Source of the DNA: Sphingobacteriia bacterium
GTDB taxonomy: Bacteria; Bacteroidota; Bacteroidia; Bacteroidales; TTA-H9
DNA: 48,435 nucleotides
Direction: 5' to 3'
Assembly: GCA_021286705.1 (NCBI GenBank)
Contig: JAJTBW010000005.1
Span: 1-48,435 of the forward strand
Below, piece by piece: positions 8,983-17,044 of the stretch. The notes beneath the pieces were generated by a model. The model ran no database searches. It saw only the letters and a program-made list of their open reading frames with translations, and had not been told where the DNA came from. Within the stretch, counting starts at the first letter, position 1. Every line of letters starts with the position of its first letter. The position numbers and the translations under genes were made by a program.

Positions 8983-8992
8983 GAAACGTTTC
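8983..8992. promoter_or_regulatory. Palindrome GAAACGTTTC, possible operator
   Basis: A perfect 10-base palindrome with a central CG, the shape of LacI-family operators, lies between the DPP4 terminator and the deiminase -7 box. The regulator is not in the window; the operator role is inferred from symmetry and position only. Confidence 0.3.
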
Positions 8993-8999
8993 AAATGCA

Positions 9000-9028
9000 A
9001 AAGGCTAACTCGAATTGAGTTAGCCTTT
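9000..9028 (-). terminator. Intrinsic terminator after dipeptidyl peptidase IV
   Basis: A 12-base stem, aaaggctaactc / gagttagccttt, with a 5-base loop lies just past the stop of the minus-strand peptidase gene. It ends in a short T run in that direction (after ...GCCTTT). Confidence 0.75.
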
Positions 9029-9040
9029 TAGTAAATCAGA

Positions 9041-11191
9041 TTATAGATTTCGCTTATAGTAATCTTCTATCTTTCTAACTAAATGGGTTCTATCAGGGCC
9101 TGCCACGTTATGGTCATGTCCCGGATAAACGAAATAATCAATCAATACCCCGGCTTTGATACAGGCATCCACAAAGCTCAGGCTATTTTGCCATACCACA
9201 ACCGGATCAGTTGTACAATGAATTATCATCAAACGAGCCTTAAGATTGGTAACTTTATCGAGTAGTGAACTATTCTTAAAGCCTTCAGGATTAGTCTCCG
9301 GTGTATCCATGTATCTCTCACCGTACATAATCTCATAATATTTCCAATCAATAACCGGCCCTCCTGCTGTTGCAACCTTAAAGACATCCGGATAGTTTAA
9401 TGCTAATGAGATTGTCATAAAGCCACCATAGCTCCATCCATCTACACCTATACGCTCTGAATCAATCCAACTATGACCCTTAAGCCAGTTTACACCGGTC
9501 ATTTGATCCTCCATCTCAAGCTTACCACATTGTCTGTGAATTACACTCTCAAATTCAAAGCCTCTGTTTGCTGAACCACGATTATCAAGAGTAAAGACAA
9601 CATATCCCTTTGACGCAAGATAATTCAAATAGTATCCTGCTCCGGCTAACCAACTGTCTGTTATTAACTGAGCATGAGGTCCGCCATAAACATATACTAT
9701 GGCCGGGTACTTCTTGGTAGAATCAAAATCAGGAGGGGTTATCATTCTGCACCAAAGATCTATGCCCTCTTTATTCTTAAGGGTAAACAACTTGGTTTGA
9801 CCCATATCATAATCAGCCACAGGACTCTTTGCTCTAAAAAGCTCCTTTGATTTTAAGTTATCCGTTTTGATTAGGAGTTGAGCTAAAGCTACATCTGTAC
9901 TAGACCATTGATCAACTATATAACTTCCGTCAGAACTATACTTAACTGAGTGACTACCATGCTCTGGTGTTAACCTCTTCATGGTGCCGTTCTTTAGATT
10001 CAGGCTATACCCATTTTTCTCCAGAGGACACTCTTTAGTTGAGGTGAAATAGAGCATTCCTGTTTTAGGATTATACAGATCAATGGATAATACCACCCAT
10101 GGACCATCGGTTAGTTGCTTAACTAGTTTCCCCTCTGTAGTATAACGATAGATATGATTATATCCATTGCGTTCACTCAACCATAAAAATTCGCCTTTTG
10201 TTCCGGTCAGGAAGAAGGGTCCCTCTTCTGGCTCAACATACCTTTCGTTTTTCTCCTCAAGTATTGTTGATAGAAATTCGCCCGTCAGAGCACTATATCT
10301 GTTTAGTTTTAAATGATTCTGATCTCTGTTTAGAACGGCAATCCATACTTCAGTACCTTCAGGATTCCAGGTAACGTTAGTCAAATACTGATCCACCGGT
10401 TCTCCGGTTTTAAGATAGATAACCGATTGATTACGGGTATCATAAACACCAACAGTAACCTGATGGCTATTCATACCTGCCATAGGATACTTAATGTTAT
10501 TCAGCTCGGCGGGTCTGGGATTTATATCAACCAAAGGATAATTAGTAACCATGGTCTGATCCATTCGGTAGAAAGCCAACTTGTTACCATCAGGACTCCA
10601 GAAGGTTCCTTTCGAGATACCAAACTCATTACGATGCACATTCTCAGCACCATAAACGATCTCCGGGTTTGACTCTTTCGAGATATTAACCGTATCTGAT
10701 CCAACTACCACCAACAGATTATTCTTTCTCGTGAAGGCTGCATAATGGGTATTATTAGCCAGATCCAGATTAGCGGCATCGGCGGGCCATTCGCTTACCT
10801 TCCTGATTTGTTTAGACTTCAAGTCTATAGATACTAAAACCTTATCGCGTTGAATTAAGATCTCATTACGATTCTTAAAGTTAACCGCAGGAAACCTGGA
10901 GGGAGCTTTCAGAGTAAGCTTTGCAAAGAGATCTGTTAACTCTGATAAATTCAAAATGGTATCGCTCTTTCCATTTGAGGCATCGGCTACAACCAGCTTA
11001 TTCTTAGAGATAAAAGAATAGTCATTTGATTCAGGAATCCACTGCAGAGCTGATAGACCTCTTGCATAGAGTACAGGGTTTTGATAGGCAGCATCAGCGG
11101 GAGTCAGATGCTTTTTCTCTTGACCACTCAGGGGCAAGGCAGTCACTCCCAGGAAAAGAACAACCGCTATTGACAGGATATATCTTCTCAT
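9041..11191 (-). CDS. Dipeptidyl peptidase IV (S9B family)
   Basis: This serine peptidase releases X-Pro or X-Ala dipeptides from peptide N termini, in the periplasm or at the surface. From the ATG at 11191 the protein has 716 residues and begins MRRYILSIAVVLF, a clear signal peptide. An upstream in-frame ATG at 11251 would hide that signal behind 20 extra residues and is less likely. Residues about 60-460 form the eight-bladed DPP4 propeller ('TFWSPDGNKLAFYRMD' typical). The alpha/beta-hydrolase domain has S587 in 'GWSYGGFM', D662 in 'HCTTDPVV', and H694 in 'PGHDHNV'. The Ser-to-Asp spacing (75) and Asp-to-His spacing (32) equal those of P. gingivalis DPPIV. It lies upstream of the deiminase with its own terminator. 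The pairing with a secreted deiminase suggests extracellular peptide processing. Confidence 0.95.
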   Translation of the reverse strand: MRRYILSIAVVLFLGVTALPLSGQEKKHLTPADAAYQNPVLYARGLSALQWIPESNDYSFISKNKLVVADASNGKSDTILNLSELTDLFAKLTLKAPSRFPAVNFKNRNEILIQRDKVLVSIDLKSKQIRKVSEWPADAANLDLANNTHYAAFTRKNNLLVVVGSDTVNISKESNPEIVYGAENVHRNEFGISKGTFWSPDGNKLAFYRMDQTMVTNYPLVDINPRPAELNNIKYPMAGMNSHQVTVGVYDTRNQSVIYLKTGEPVDQYLTNVTWNPEGTEVWIAVLNRDQNHLKLNRYSALTGEFLSTILEEKNERYVEPEEGPFFLTGTKGEFLWLSERNGYNHIYRYTTEGKLVKQLTDGPWVVLSIDLYNPKTGMLYFTSTKECPLEKNGYSLNLKNGTMKRLTPEHGSHSVKYSSDGSYIVDQWSSTDVALAQLLIKTDNLKSKELFRAKSPVADYDMGQTKLFTLKNKEGIDLWCRMITPPDFDSTKKYPAIVYVYGGPHAQLITDSWLAGAGYYLNYLASKGYVVFTLDNRGSANRGFEFESVIHRQCGKLEMEDQMTGVNWLKGHSWIDSERIGVDGWSYGGFMTISLALNYPDVFKVATAGGPVIDWKYYEIMYGERYMDTPETNPEGFKNSSLLDKVTNLKARLMIIHCTTDPVVVWQNSLSFVDACIKAGVLIDYFVYPGHDHNVAGPDRTHLVRKIEDYYKRNL

Positions 11192-11310
11192 TTTACAAGA
11201 TATTTGATTAAAATTCACTTTTCGATTACAAAGATGATAAATTCCGTGCAAGGCATTTAAAGATTTTTGAAGTTTAGGTCTTGGTTAAGTCTGATCCGTT
11301 ATAAAAAGCA

Positions 11311-11345
11311 AAAAGAGCGACTCTGTTGAGTCGCTCTTTTTTTAA
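11311..11345. terminator. Bidirectional-looking terminator after the DUF4837 gene
   Basis: The stem agagcgactc / gagtcgctct (11314-11323 and 11328-11337) has a 4-base loop, with A residues before and T residues after. In the minus direction it follows the stop of the DUF4837 gene at 11359 and is followed by TTTTTGCTTTTT. Confidence 0.85.
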
Positions 11346-11358
11346 GATTTTTATGAGC

Positions 11359-12387
11359 CTATTTCTTCTCAGGTGTCACAAATTCAATTGATCTGAGGAT
11401 TGATTCAACCTGAATCATCATATTACGTTTCTCGCCATTAGGATTGTAGATATATCCTTCAGCACAGATAATCTTCTTTTTATCAGGGGATAAGAAGGCA
11501 TATTGAACAAAGGGGCCTCCCATAAAATCGTGAGCCATAGCCCAAAGACCTTTAGATACCCGAACATAAGGAGAGGTTGAGTTATTGAGTACATAGCTTT
11601 TAACTGGAATGACCTCATTCTCCGTTAACATGTAGCTTCCCTCGGTAGGGCCGAAAATATACTTCTTGCCTATTGAATCACGAAGTGCCATCAGGTTTTT
11701 TTGACTAAGCTGTGATGTGTCACTATAGTCGGCAGAATAGAAAAGTAACCCTATCTCAGTGTCTTGTTTTGTTCGATGAATACTTTGCCTTAGCCAAATC
11801 AAGTCGGGTTTATTGACAGCCATCGTAAAACTACTAGGAAGGATAGAATTGAATCCAAAAGTAGTTTTTAATAGTGCTTCGGTTTTAGCATCTTGAGAGA
11901 CTCTATAGAAGTTGAGTGTTCGGGACAGTTGACCATCTCTGAATTTCTTTTCAATGGTAGGGAAGTAATGTCTCAGGGCTCTGAAAAATGCTGTATCAGA
12001 ACCGGCTTTGATGGTTAAAACCAGCTGAGGTTTACTCCAGATATCATTCGAAAATACGACTTCGGTTTTTGAATATGAGGGGTCTATATCAGCAATGAAA
12101 ACACTGTGATGCTGTTTAAAGATCAGGTTTTTATTAAATTCGCCTAGAGGAGCGTGCATGAGATCGAAGAGAGGCTCTGGCTGAGGTAATCCGTCTGTAT
12201 TTTGTGCAAAATAGGCTTTAATGGTATCTCCAACTGAGCCTTTCCAAATCTCAGCTGACTTGGTTACGACCATAATCTCTGAGGTACTTCCACTTGACTG
12301 TGTTGACAGCACTGTGTTCTCTTCACAACCAGTAATCAGCCCCGTCAACAAAAGCATAAGAGTGAATACGCTAAACACCTGTTTCAT
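11359..12387 (-). CDS. DUF4837 family lipoprotein
   Basis: A 342-residue lipoprotein when started at the ATG at 12387 (MKQVFSVFTLML); an ATG three codons upstream is also possible. The lipobox is LITGC, with the acylated Cys followed by EENTV. The rest matches the DUF4837 pattern found in Bacteroidota ('PLFDLMHAPLGEFNKNL', 'WSKPQLVLTIKA', 'FIWRQS'-like segments, 'MGGPFVQYAFL' near the C terminus). The molecular function is unknown. It begins 25 bases after the lytic transglycosylase stop, which suggests one transcript and a cell-envelope role. Confidence 0.85.
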   Translation of the reverse strand: MKQVFSVFTLMLLLTGLITGCEENTVLSTQSSGSTSEIMVVTKSAEIWKGSVGDTIKAYFAQNTDGLPQPEPLFDLMHAPLGEFNKNLIFKQHHSVFIADIDPSYSKTEVVFSNDIWSKPQLVLTIKAGSDTAFFRALRHYFPTIEKKFRDGQLSRTLNFYRVSQDAKTEALLKTTFGFNSILPSSFTMAVNKPDLIWLRQSIHRTKQDTEIGLLFYSADYSDTSQLSQKNLMALRDSIGKKYIFGPTEGSYMLTENEVIPVKSYVLNNSTSPYVRVSKGLWAMAHDFMGGPFVQYAFLSPDKKKIICAEGYIYNPNGEKRNMMIQVESILRSIEFVTPEKK

Positions 12388-12412
12388 AGCATGCATTTTT
12401 TAGTTAAGACAA

Positions 12413-14365
12413 CTATCTGGAACCTTTAACGAGCAATTTCTGACCAATTTTAAGCGTACTCTTCACCGTAAGATCATTCAACTTCAACAGATCATCAACT
12501 GTCAGGCCTTCAAACATCTTAGCAATCTTGTAAAAAGTATCACCTTTTTTAACAACGTAATATTGAGTCTTTTCGTCTGAAGATTTCTTAGAATCTGTAT
12601 TTACTGATGACTTCTGAGAGTTCTTCTCTGTTTTAGAAGCAATAGCCTTTTCATCGTTCTTAGACTTTGAAGTTTCTGAATTAGAAACCTGGTTATGGTC
12701 TTCAACCTGATCTCCAGTTGTAGGTATCTGTAAGTACTTACCTGCTGCAATTGAATTGCTGCGAAGGTTATTTGCCTTTTTTAGATCGGCAACAGTAATA
12801 TTATACTTTGCGGCAATAACACCAAGACTCTCACCTGATCTGACCTTATGGCGGGTTATTGCTATCTTCTCTTCGGCTTTAAGTTCTTTAGGAGCAACTT
12901 TAGCAATATGTGATGTGTCCTTTTTCCCTGTATCAGCTTTAGCTATAACGGTTTTCGCAGTGTCTTTTTTTACATGGTTCTCACTGGCTCTAAGCTCCTC
13001 CATTGGACTGGCACCCGGATAGATTATGAGTTTCTGTCCTTTTCTTACAGCTTTTTTCTTAAGTTTATTCCAGGCTATAATCTGCTGAGATGTAACGTTG
13101 TATCGAGATGCTATTCGGGCAAGAGTCTCACCCTTTCTGACGACATGAAGTGTACGCTCCTTAACTTTTTTGATGTCCTCAAGAAGTTTCTCTCTTTGGA
13201 TACCCTTTTGGGTCTTAAAGGCATAAAGAGCTGTCTCATTATTCATAAAATCAGCAACGTAACTTCTTGGTAGCCTTAAGACGAAAGGAGTTGCCGGAGT
13301 AGCAGGAACAATACCCTCTTTGTAAGAAGGATTTAAAAACTTTAGCTCATCACGGCTAATTCCGATTAACTCGGTGATCTGATCGAAAGAGAGGACATCT
13401 TTAACCATGACCGTATCAATTCCTTGATACAGAATACCGGGATGAACCGGGAAAAGATTATGCTCTGGGGCATGCTCCATTACATAAGCCACGGCGATAA
13501 AAGCAGGAACATAACCTCTGGTCTCTTTAGGAAGATAAGGCCAAACGGCCCAATAACTCTTGTTACCACCGGCTTTGCGAACAGCCTTATTTACATTTCC
13601 TGCACCTGAGTTATAGGCAGCTAAAGCAAGAGACCAGCTTCCGTAGATGTCATAAAGATCTTTGAGATGTCGGCAAGCAGCATCCGTTGCTTTATATGGA
13701 TCAGATCGGTCATCAACATAAGAGGTCACCTTCAGACCATACATTCGACCCGTGTTATACATAAATTGCCATAACCCCTTTGCACCTACCGGTGATTGAG
13801 CTGTAGGATTTAATGCTGATTCAACAACAGCTAAATACTTTAACTCGAGAGGCATATTGTACTTATCCAACATCTCCTCAAAAATCGGGAAATATATCTT
13901 TGATAAACCCAGCGCACGACTGGTCAATCCCCTTTTTCTCACCGCATAGAGTTGAACAAAATCTTTAACATATTGATTATATGTCAACTCTATAGGTGTA
14001 TTTCGGTTCATCTCATCAATTCTTCTCTCTACAACAGAATCAATGATTGGAGGAACCGGGCCTTCGGTAAAAGAAAAGCCATTGTTAAAATCCACTGTCC
14101 CTAAAAGCCCGTTCTCAGAGAAAAACTTCAGATTTGCCAGACTATCCAAAGCCCTAACTACTGGGCTATCCTTTACTAAGTCAACCCGCGTTGGAAAAGC
14201 TGAGTTAAAAGTTTCACGCTTAAGCAAAACGGTGTCTTGCATTTCAAGCGTATCTGAACTGGGTATAACGTTCTGAGCGGTCACCTCACCGATAAAAAAG
14301 ATGCCACAACAAAGTAGAATTGTTCTATATGCTCTTTTCAAAATAATCTGATTGTTGATAAGCAA
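12413..14365 (-). CDS. Membrane-bound lytic murein transglycosylase with three LysM domains (MltD-like)
   Basis: The 650-residue protein cleaves peptidoglycan glycan strands, forming 1,6-anhydro-muramyl ends. An N-terminal signal sequence ends near residue 30 ('GEVTAQN'). The family-1 SLT domain lies at about 150-300; the catalytic Glu is E182 in 'VVESALNP', followed by 'SPVGAKGLWQFM' and 'ALAAYNSGAGNVNKA'. Three LysM repeats follow, near residues 408-452, 505-552 and 600-648, joined by lysine/serine-rich linkers. The order (SLT then LysM) and length fit MltD-type enzymes of Bacteroidota. It is the first gene of a two-gene unit with the DUF4837 lipoprotein. Confidence 0.93.
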   Translation of the reverse strand: MLINNQIILKRAYRTILLCCGIFFIGEVTAQNVIPSSDTLEMQDTVLLKRETFNSAFPTRVDLVKDSPVVRALDSLANLKFFSENGLLGTVDFNNGFSFTEGPVPPIIDSVVERRIDEMNRNTPIELTYNQYVKDFVQLYAVRKRGLTSRALGLSKIYFPIFEEMLDKYNMPLELKYLAVVESALNPTAQSPVGAKGLWQFMYNTGRMYGLKVTSYVDDRSDPYKATDAACRHLKDLYDIYGSWSLALAAYNSGAGNVNKAVRKAGGNKSYWAVWPYLPKETRGYVPAFIAVAYVMEHAPEHNLFPVHPGILYQGIDTVMVKDVLSFDQITELIGISRDELKFLNPSYKEGIVPATPATPFVLRLPRSYVADFMNNETALYAFKTQKGIQREKLLEDIKKVKERTLHVVRKGETLARIASRYNVTSQQIIAWNKLKKKAVRKGQKLIIYPGASPMEELRASENHVKKDTAKTVIAKADTGKKDTSHIAKVAPKELKAEEKIAITRHKVRSGESLGVIAAKYNITVADLKKANNLRSNSIAAGKYLQIPTTGDQVEDHNQVSNSETSKSKNDEKAIASKTEKNSQKSSVNTDSKKSSDEKTQYYVVKKGDTFYKIAKMFEGLTVDDLLKLNDLTVKSTLKIGQKLLVKGSR

Positions 14366-14437
14366 TAACTTATAAATAGGGAAAATTTATATACGTAGAT
14401 TTTGCACCCATTATTGTGCCAAAAGCTTTTCTCAATT

Positions 14438-14785
14438 CTAACTTCTTACAAAGTGAGGCATCTCTTGTGGAATTTCGAAACTGATCTCGGTCAAACCACC
14501 AACACTACCATCTTCTTTAAACCATGCCTGTTGATGGATCATCTTCTTTATTCCATTCTTAGAAATGGTATAGTTATTTGTTGTTCCTTCTTTGAGTAAT
14601 TCTCTTATTTTCTCAGAAGATTTAGGATTATGACAATCGTAAAGACTATTTCCAATCAAGTTTCCACCACGGCCGCTAAAGACTTGTCTGGCTCTCTTGT
14701 TCATGAAAATGATGATTGCGTTTTCATCGCACACGGTGATTGCAGCCTGTGCGTTTTCAGCCCACTCGAAAGATGATTTGTCCAT
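14438..14785 (-). CDS. Small single-domain PAS protein
   Basis: The 115-residue cytoplasmic protein is made of little more than one PAS fold: 'AQAAITVCDENAIIIFMNKRA' at the start, the 'LIGNSLYDCHNP' segment typical of PAS helices, and 'KMIHQQAWFKEDGSVGGLTEIS' as the last strands. There is no output domain, so it may act by binding a partner. The His near residue 52, in 'DCHNP', could bind a cofactor, but this is a guess. A good promoter lies just upstream. It is transcribed alone, between the transglycosylase unit and tRNA-Thr. Confidence 0.8.
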   Translation of the reverse strand: MDKSSFEWAENAQAAITVCDENAIIIFMNKRARQVFSGRGGNLIGNSLYDCHNPKSSEKIRELLKEGTTNNYTISKNGIKKMIHQQAWFKEDGSVGGLTEISFEIPQEMPHFVRS

Positions 14786-14812
14786 ATTTTCCGTTTTATC
14801 CGTTCATAATTA

Positions 14813-14842
14813 CAAACCTACAGATTTTGAATAAAAAAACAA
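14813..14842 (-). promoter_or_regulatory. Promoter of the PAS gene (TTG-N19-TAnnTTTG)
   Basis: On the minus strand TTG (14840-14842) is followed, after 19 bases, by TAGGTTTG (14813-14820). Both elements and their spacing fit the Bacteroidota -33/-7 promoter. The predicted start is about 20 bases before the ATG at 14785. Confidence 0.6.
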
Positions 14843-14928
14843 CTTTTCTGTATGGCAACATGGTATTTTATATCAAAAGGTTCGTTAGCCTTTAACCATG
14901 ATTTTTACTGTCTAAATGAAATATTCTG

Positions 14929-14958
14929 AAAAAAAAAGGAATCTTTTTCAGATTCCTT
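14929..14958 (-). terminator. Intrinsic terminator after tRNA-Thr
   Basis: In the minus direction an 8-base stem AAGGAATC / GATTCCTT with a 7-base loop is followed by a run of eight T, four bases beyond the tRNA 3' end. Confidence 0.88.
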
Positions 14959-14961
14959 ATG

Positions 14962-15034
14962 AGCCACTCATGGGACTCGAACCCACGACCCGCGCATTAC
15001 GAATGCGCTGCTCTACCGACTGAGCTAAAGTGGC
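14962..15034 (-). tRNA. tRNA-Thr (anticodon CGT)
   Basis: The minus strand folds as a 73-base tRNA. The acceptor stem is GCCACTT/GAGTGGC, the D arm contains GCTCAGTCGGTAGAGC, the anticodon stem is GCGCA/TGCGC with loop TTCGTAA, and the T arm is GTGGG-TTCGAGT-CCCAT. Anticodon CGT reads ACG (Thr). CCA is not encoded. Confidence 0.97.
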
Positions 15035-15054
15035 TTTTTTATACTTGAGGGCAG

Positions 15055-15062
15055 CAAAGATA
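15055..15062 (-). promoter_or_regulatory. Candidate -7 box for tRNA-Thr
   Basis: The minus strand reads TATCTTTG (TAnnTTTG), 20 bases before the tRNA 5' end. No clear -33 element is seen. Confidence 0.4.
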
Positions 15063-15068
15063 ACAAAA

Positions 15069-15083
15069 CCGGCCGAAGGCCGG
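15069..15083 (-). terminator. Terminator after nadA
   Basis: The GC-rich hairpin CCGGCC-GAA-GGCCGG lies 41 bases past the nadA stop and is followed by TTTTGTTAT in the minus direction. A longer T run lies on the other strand, where no gene enters it. Confidence 0.65.
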
Positions 15084-15124
15084 AAAATTTTTTTTCTTTG
15101 AGCTAACAAGTAAAAATGGATTCT

Positions 15125-16075
15125 CTACTTGATAATTCCTTTTTCGATACTTATATCCAGCATCCTTCGAATTGGTTGATATGCTTTTTGAATCAATTCA
15201 TCCTCTAAAACTATCTCCGGAGTTTCATTTAGCAGGGTTGAATAGAGTTTCTCAAGCGTATTCATTTTCATGAATGGACAATCATTGCATGAACAACTCT
15301 CGTCTGCCGGTACCACAAAGAACTCCTTATCTGGAGCATCTTTTTGCATTTGATGAACAATACCGGTTTCAGAGGCTACTATAAACCGCGTAGCGGGCGA
15401 TTTTTTTGCAAATGCAATCATACCATTTGTTGAACCAATGTAATCGGCAAGTTCCAAGACAGGGGCATTACATTCTGGATGCGCTATAACTAAAGCATCC
15501 GGATGCTTCTGTTTTTGCTCTATGATTAGTTGGGTATTGAGCTGATCATGTACTACACAGCTGCCTTGCCAAAGAATCATATCTCTTTCAGTAACTCGAT
15601 TGATATAACCTCCTAAGTTTTTATCGGGTGCAAATATCAATGGCTGATCTTTTGGAAATGATTCGACTATCTGAAGTGCGTTACCTGAGGTACAAATTAC
15701 ATCTGATAAAGCTTTTACTGCTGCGGTACTGTTTATATAAGTGATTATCTTATGATTAGGATGTTGAGACTTAAATTCTGCGAAATCTGCTTCAGGTGCT
15801 GAATCTGCCAAACTACAGCCGGCCAGCAAATCAGGTAATAATACTTTTTTTGAGGGATTCAGAATCTTAGCCGTCTCTGCCATAAAATGAACACCGCAAA
15901 AAACAATTATATCTTGTTCTACTTTGGTAGCAAATTGCGATAAAGCAAGACTATCGCCGATGAAATCGGCTAAATCTTGTATCTCAGGAACTTGATAATA
16001 ATGTGCAAGTATTATGGCATTTTTTTCTCTTTTCAATCGTTTGATTGATTCAATGAGTTCTTCATTTCTGGGCAT
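15125..16075 (-). CDS. nadA: Quinolinate synthase NadA
   Basis: This [4Fe-4S] enzyme condenses iminoaspartate with dihydroxyacetone phosphate to quinolinate in de novo NAD synthesis. The 316-residue length is normal. Family motifs are clear: 'ILAHYYQVPEIQDLADFIGDSL', 'VFCGVHFMAETAKIL', 'LLPDLLAGCSLADS' (C87, a cluster ligand), 'AHPECNAPVLELADYIGST' (second Cys) and 'CSCNDCPFMKMNTLEKLY' (third Cys). Neither nadB nor nadC is in the window. It is the last minus-strand gene before the putative origin and is read away from it. Confidence 0.97.
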   Translation of the reverse strand: MPRNEELIESIKRLKREKNAIILAHYYQVPEIQDLADFIGDSLALSQFATKVEQDIIVFCGVHFMAETAKILNPSKKVLLPDLLAGCSLADSAPEADFAEFKSQHPNHKIITYINSTAAVKALSDVICTSGNALQIVESFPKDQPLIFAPDKNLGGYINRVTERDMILWQGSCVVHDQLNTQLIIEQKQKHPDALVIAHPECNAPVLELADYIGSTNGMIAFAKKSPATRFIVASETGIVHQMQKDAPDKEFFVVPADESCSCNDCPFMKMNTLEKLYSTLLNETPEIVLEDELIQKAYQPIRRMLDISIEKGIIK

Positions 16076-16588
16076 CGCTCTTTATTTTTATTCTTAAATT
16101 TTAAAATAATAATTAAAGAATGGCTGTTAGTTTGGTTAATAACTCTTGCAGCTGCACTCTTTGCTCTATCTTGTTACCGAATTATTAGAAGGTTTTCAAC
16201 GTACTATTGATAAAATTCGATTTGAAAATCAGAATTTAAAGATGGTTTTCAACAATTGTTGATAATCATGAACTTTCTGTTTTTAACATCAGAAAGTGGT
16301 TCTTTAGATTGTGAATAAACCAGCTTGAAACTTTTGATAAGTTCGAGGTTATTAACAACTATGTTTGGCATGCTCATTTTATCAACATTTGTCTAAAGTT
16401 CTTAGCTAGTCTATTAACAACATTTCAACAGTTTTTCCGGGTGTTTGTTAATAACGTTATAAATCTATATCTATCAACCAATTATTCTTTTGATAACTCT
16501 ATTCTTATGATCGAATAGTCTATAAATGAGGCTGATATTAATACGTCTTTTATTGTTTAACTTTGTAACTCCAAAATAATTTACTGAA
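16076..16588. other. Candidate chromosomal replication origin (oriC)
   Basis: This gene-free AT-rich stretch lies exactly where gene direction flips from minus (nadA side) to plus (rpiB side). DnaA-box-like 9-mers in it: TTATCAACA at 16379-16387 (+) and 16257-16265 (-); TTATTAACA at 16349-16357 (+) and 16446-16454 (-). Near matches lie at 16205-16213 (-), 16332-16340 (-), 16411-16419 (+), 16471-16479 (+) and 16488-16496 (-). The left end (16081-16125) is a nearly pure A/T block suited to unwinding. dnaA is not in the window; in Bacteroidota the origin need not be next to dnaA. Confidence 0.7.
16558..16565 (+). promoter_or_regulatory. Candidate -7 box for rpiB
   Basis: taactttg matches TAnnTTTG, 23 bases before the rpiB ATG. 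No convincing -33 element is seen. Confidence 0.4.
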
Positions 16589-17029
16589 ATGCAAAGTTCT
16601 AAAATTTTAGCGATAGCTTCTGATCATGCTGGTTTCGAACTCAAGGAGGCCATCAAGGGTTGGCTTCAAATTACTGGTTATGAGGTCATAGATTATGGAA
16701 CTAATTCAAGTTTGAGTATGGATTATCCTGATACTATTCATCCTTTGGCCAACGATATCTCATCTGGTAAGATGAAAAGAGGTATAGTTATCTGTGGAAG
16801 TGGCATAGGTGTTAGTATCGTTGCAAATCATCACAAGGGTGTCAGATGTGCACTGTGTTATGAAGAGGAACTTGTTGTTTTATCAAGGCAACATAATGAT
16901 GCAAATATTCTTGCTATGGGTGCCAGATTTACCAGTTTTGAAAAAGCTACTAAATTAGTTACAGCTTTTTTAAATACTGAATTTGAGGGTGGAAGACATC
17001 AGACTAGAGTTGATAAAATTGACTGTTAA
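16589..17029 (+). CDS. rpiB: Ribose-5-phosphate isomerase B
   Basis: It interconverts ribose 5-phosphate and ribulose 5-phosphate in the pentose phosphate pathway. The 146-residue length is normal for RpiB/LacA/LacB. The motifs are the N-terminal 'ASDHAGFELKEAIKGWL' (phosphate-binding His), 'DYPDTIHPLANDI', the catalytic-Cys loop 'GIVICGSGIGVSIVANH' and 'HNDANILAMGAR'. It is the first plus-strand gene after the putative origin and is followed 15 bases later by the lutB-like gene, suggesting one transcript. Confidence 0.95.
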   Translation: MQSSKILAIASDHAGFELKEAIKGWLQITGYEVIDYGTNSSLSMDYPDTIHPLANDISSGKMKRGIVICGSGIGVSIVANHHKGVRCALCYEEELVVLSRQHNDANILAMGARFTSFEKATKLVTAFLNTEFEGGRHQTRVDKIDC

Positions 17030-17044
17030 ATCAAACGTTTGATA

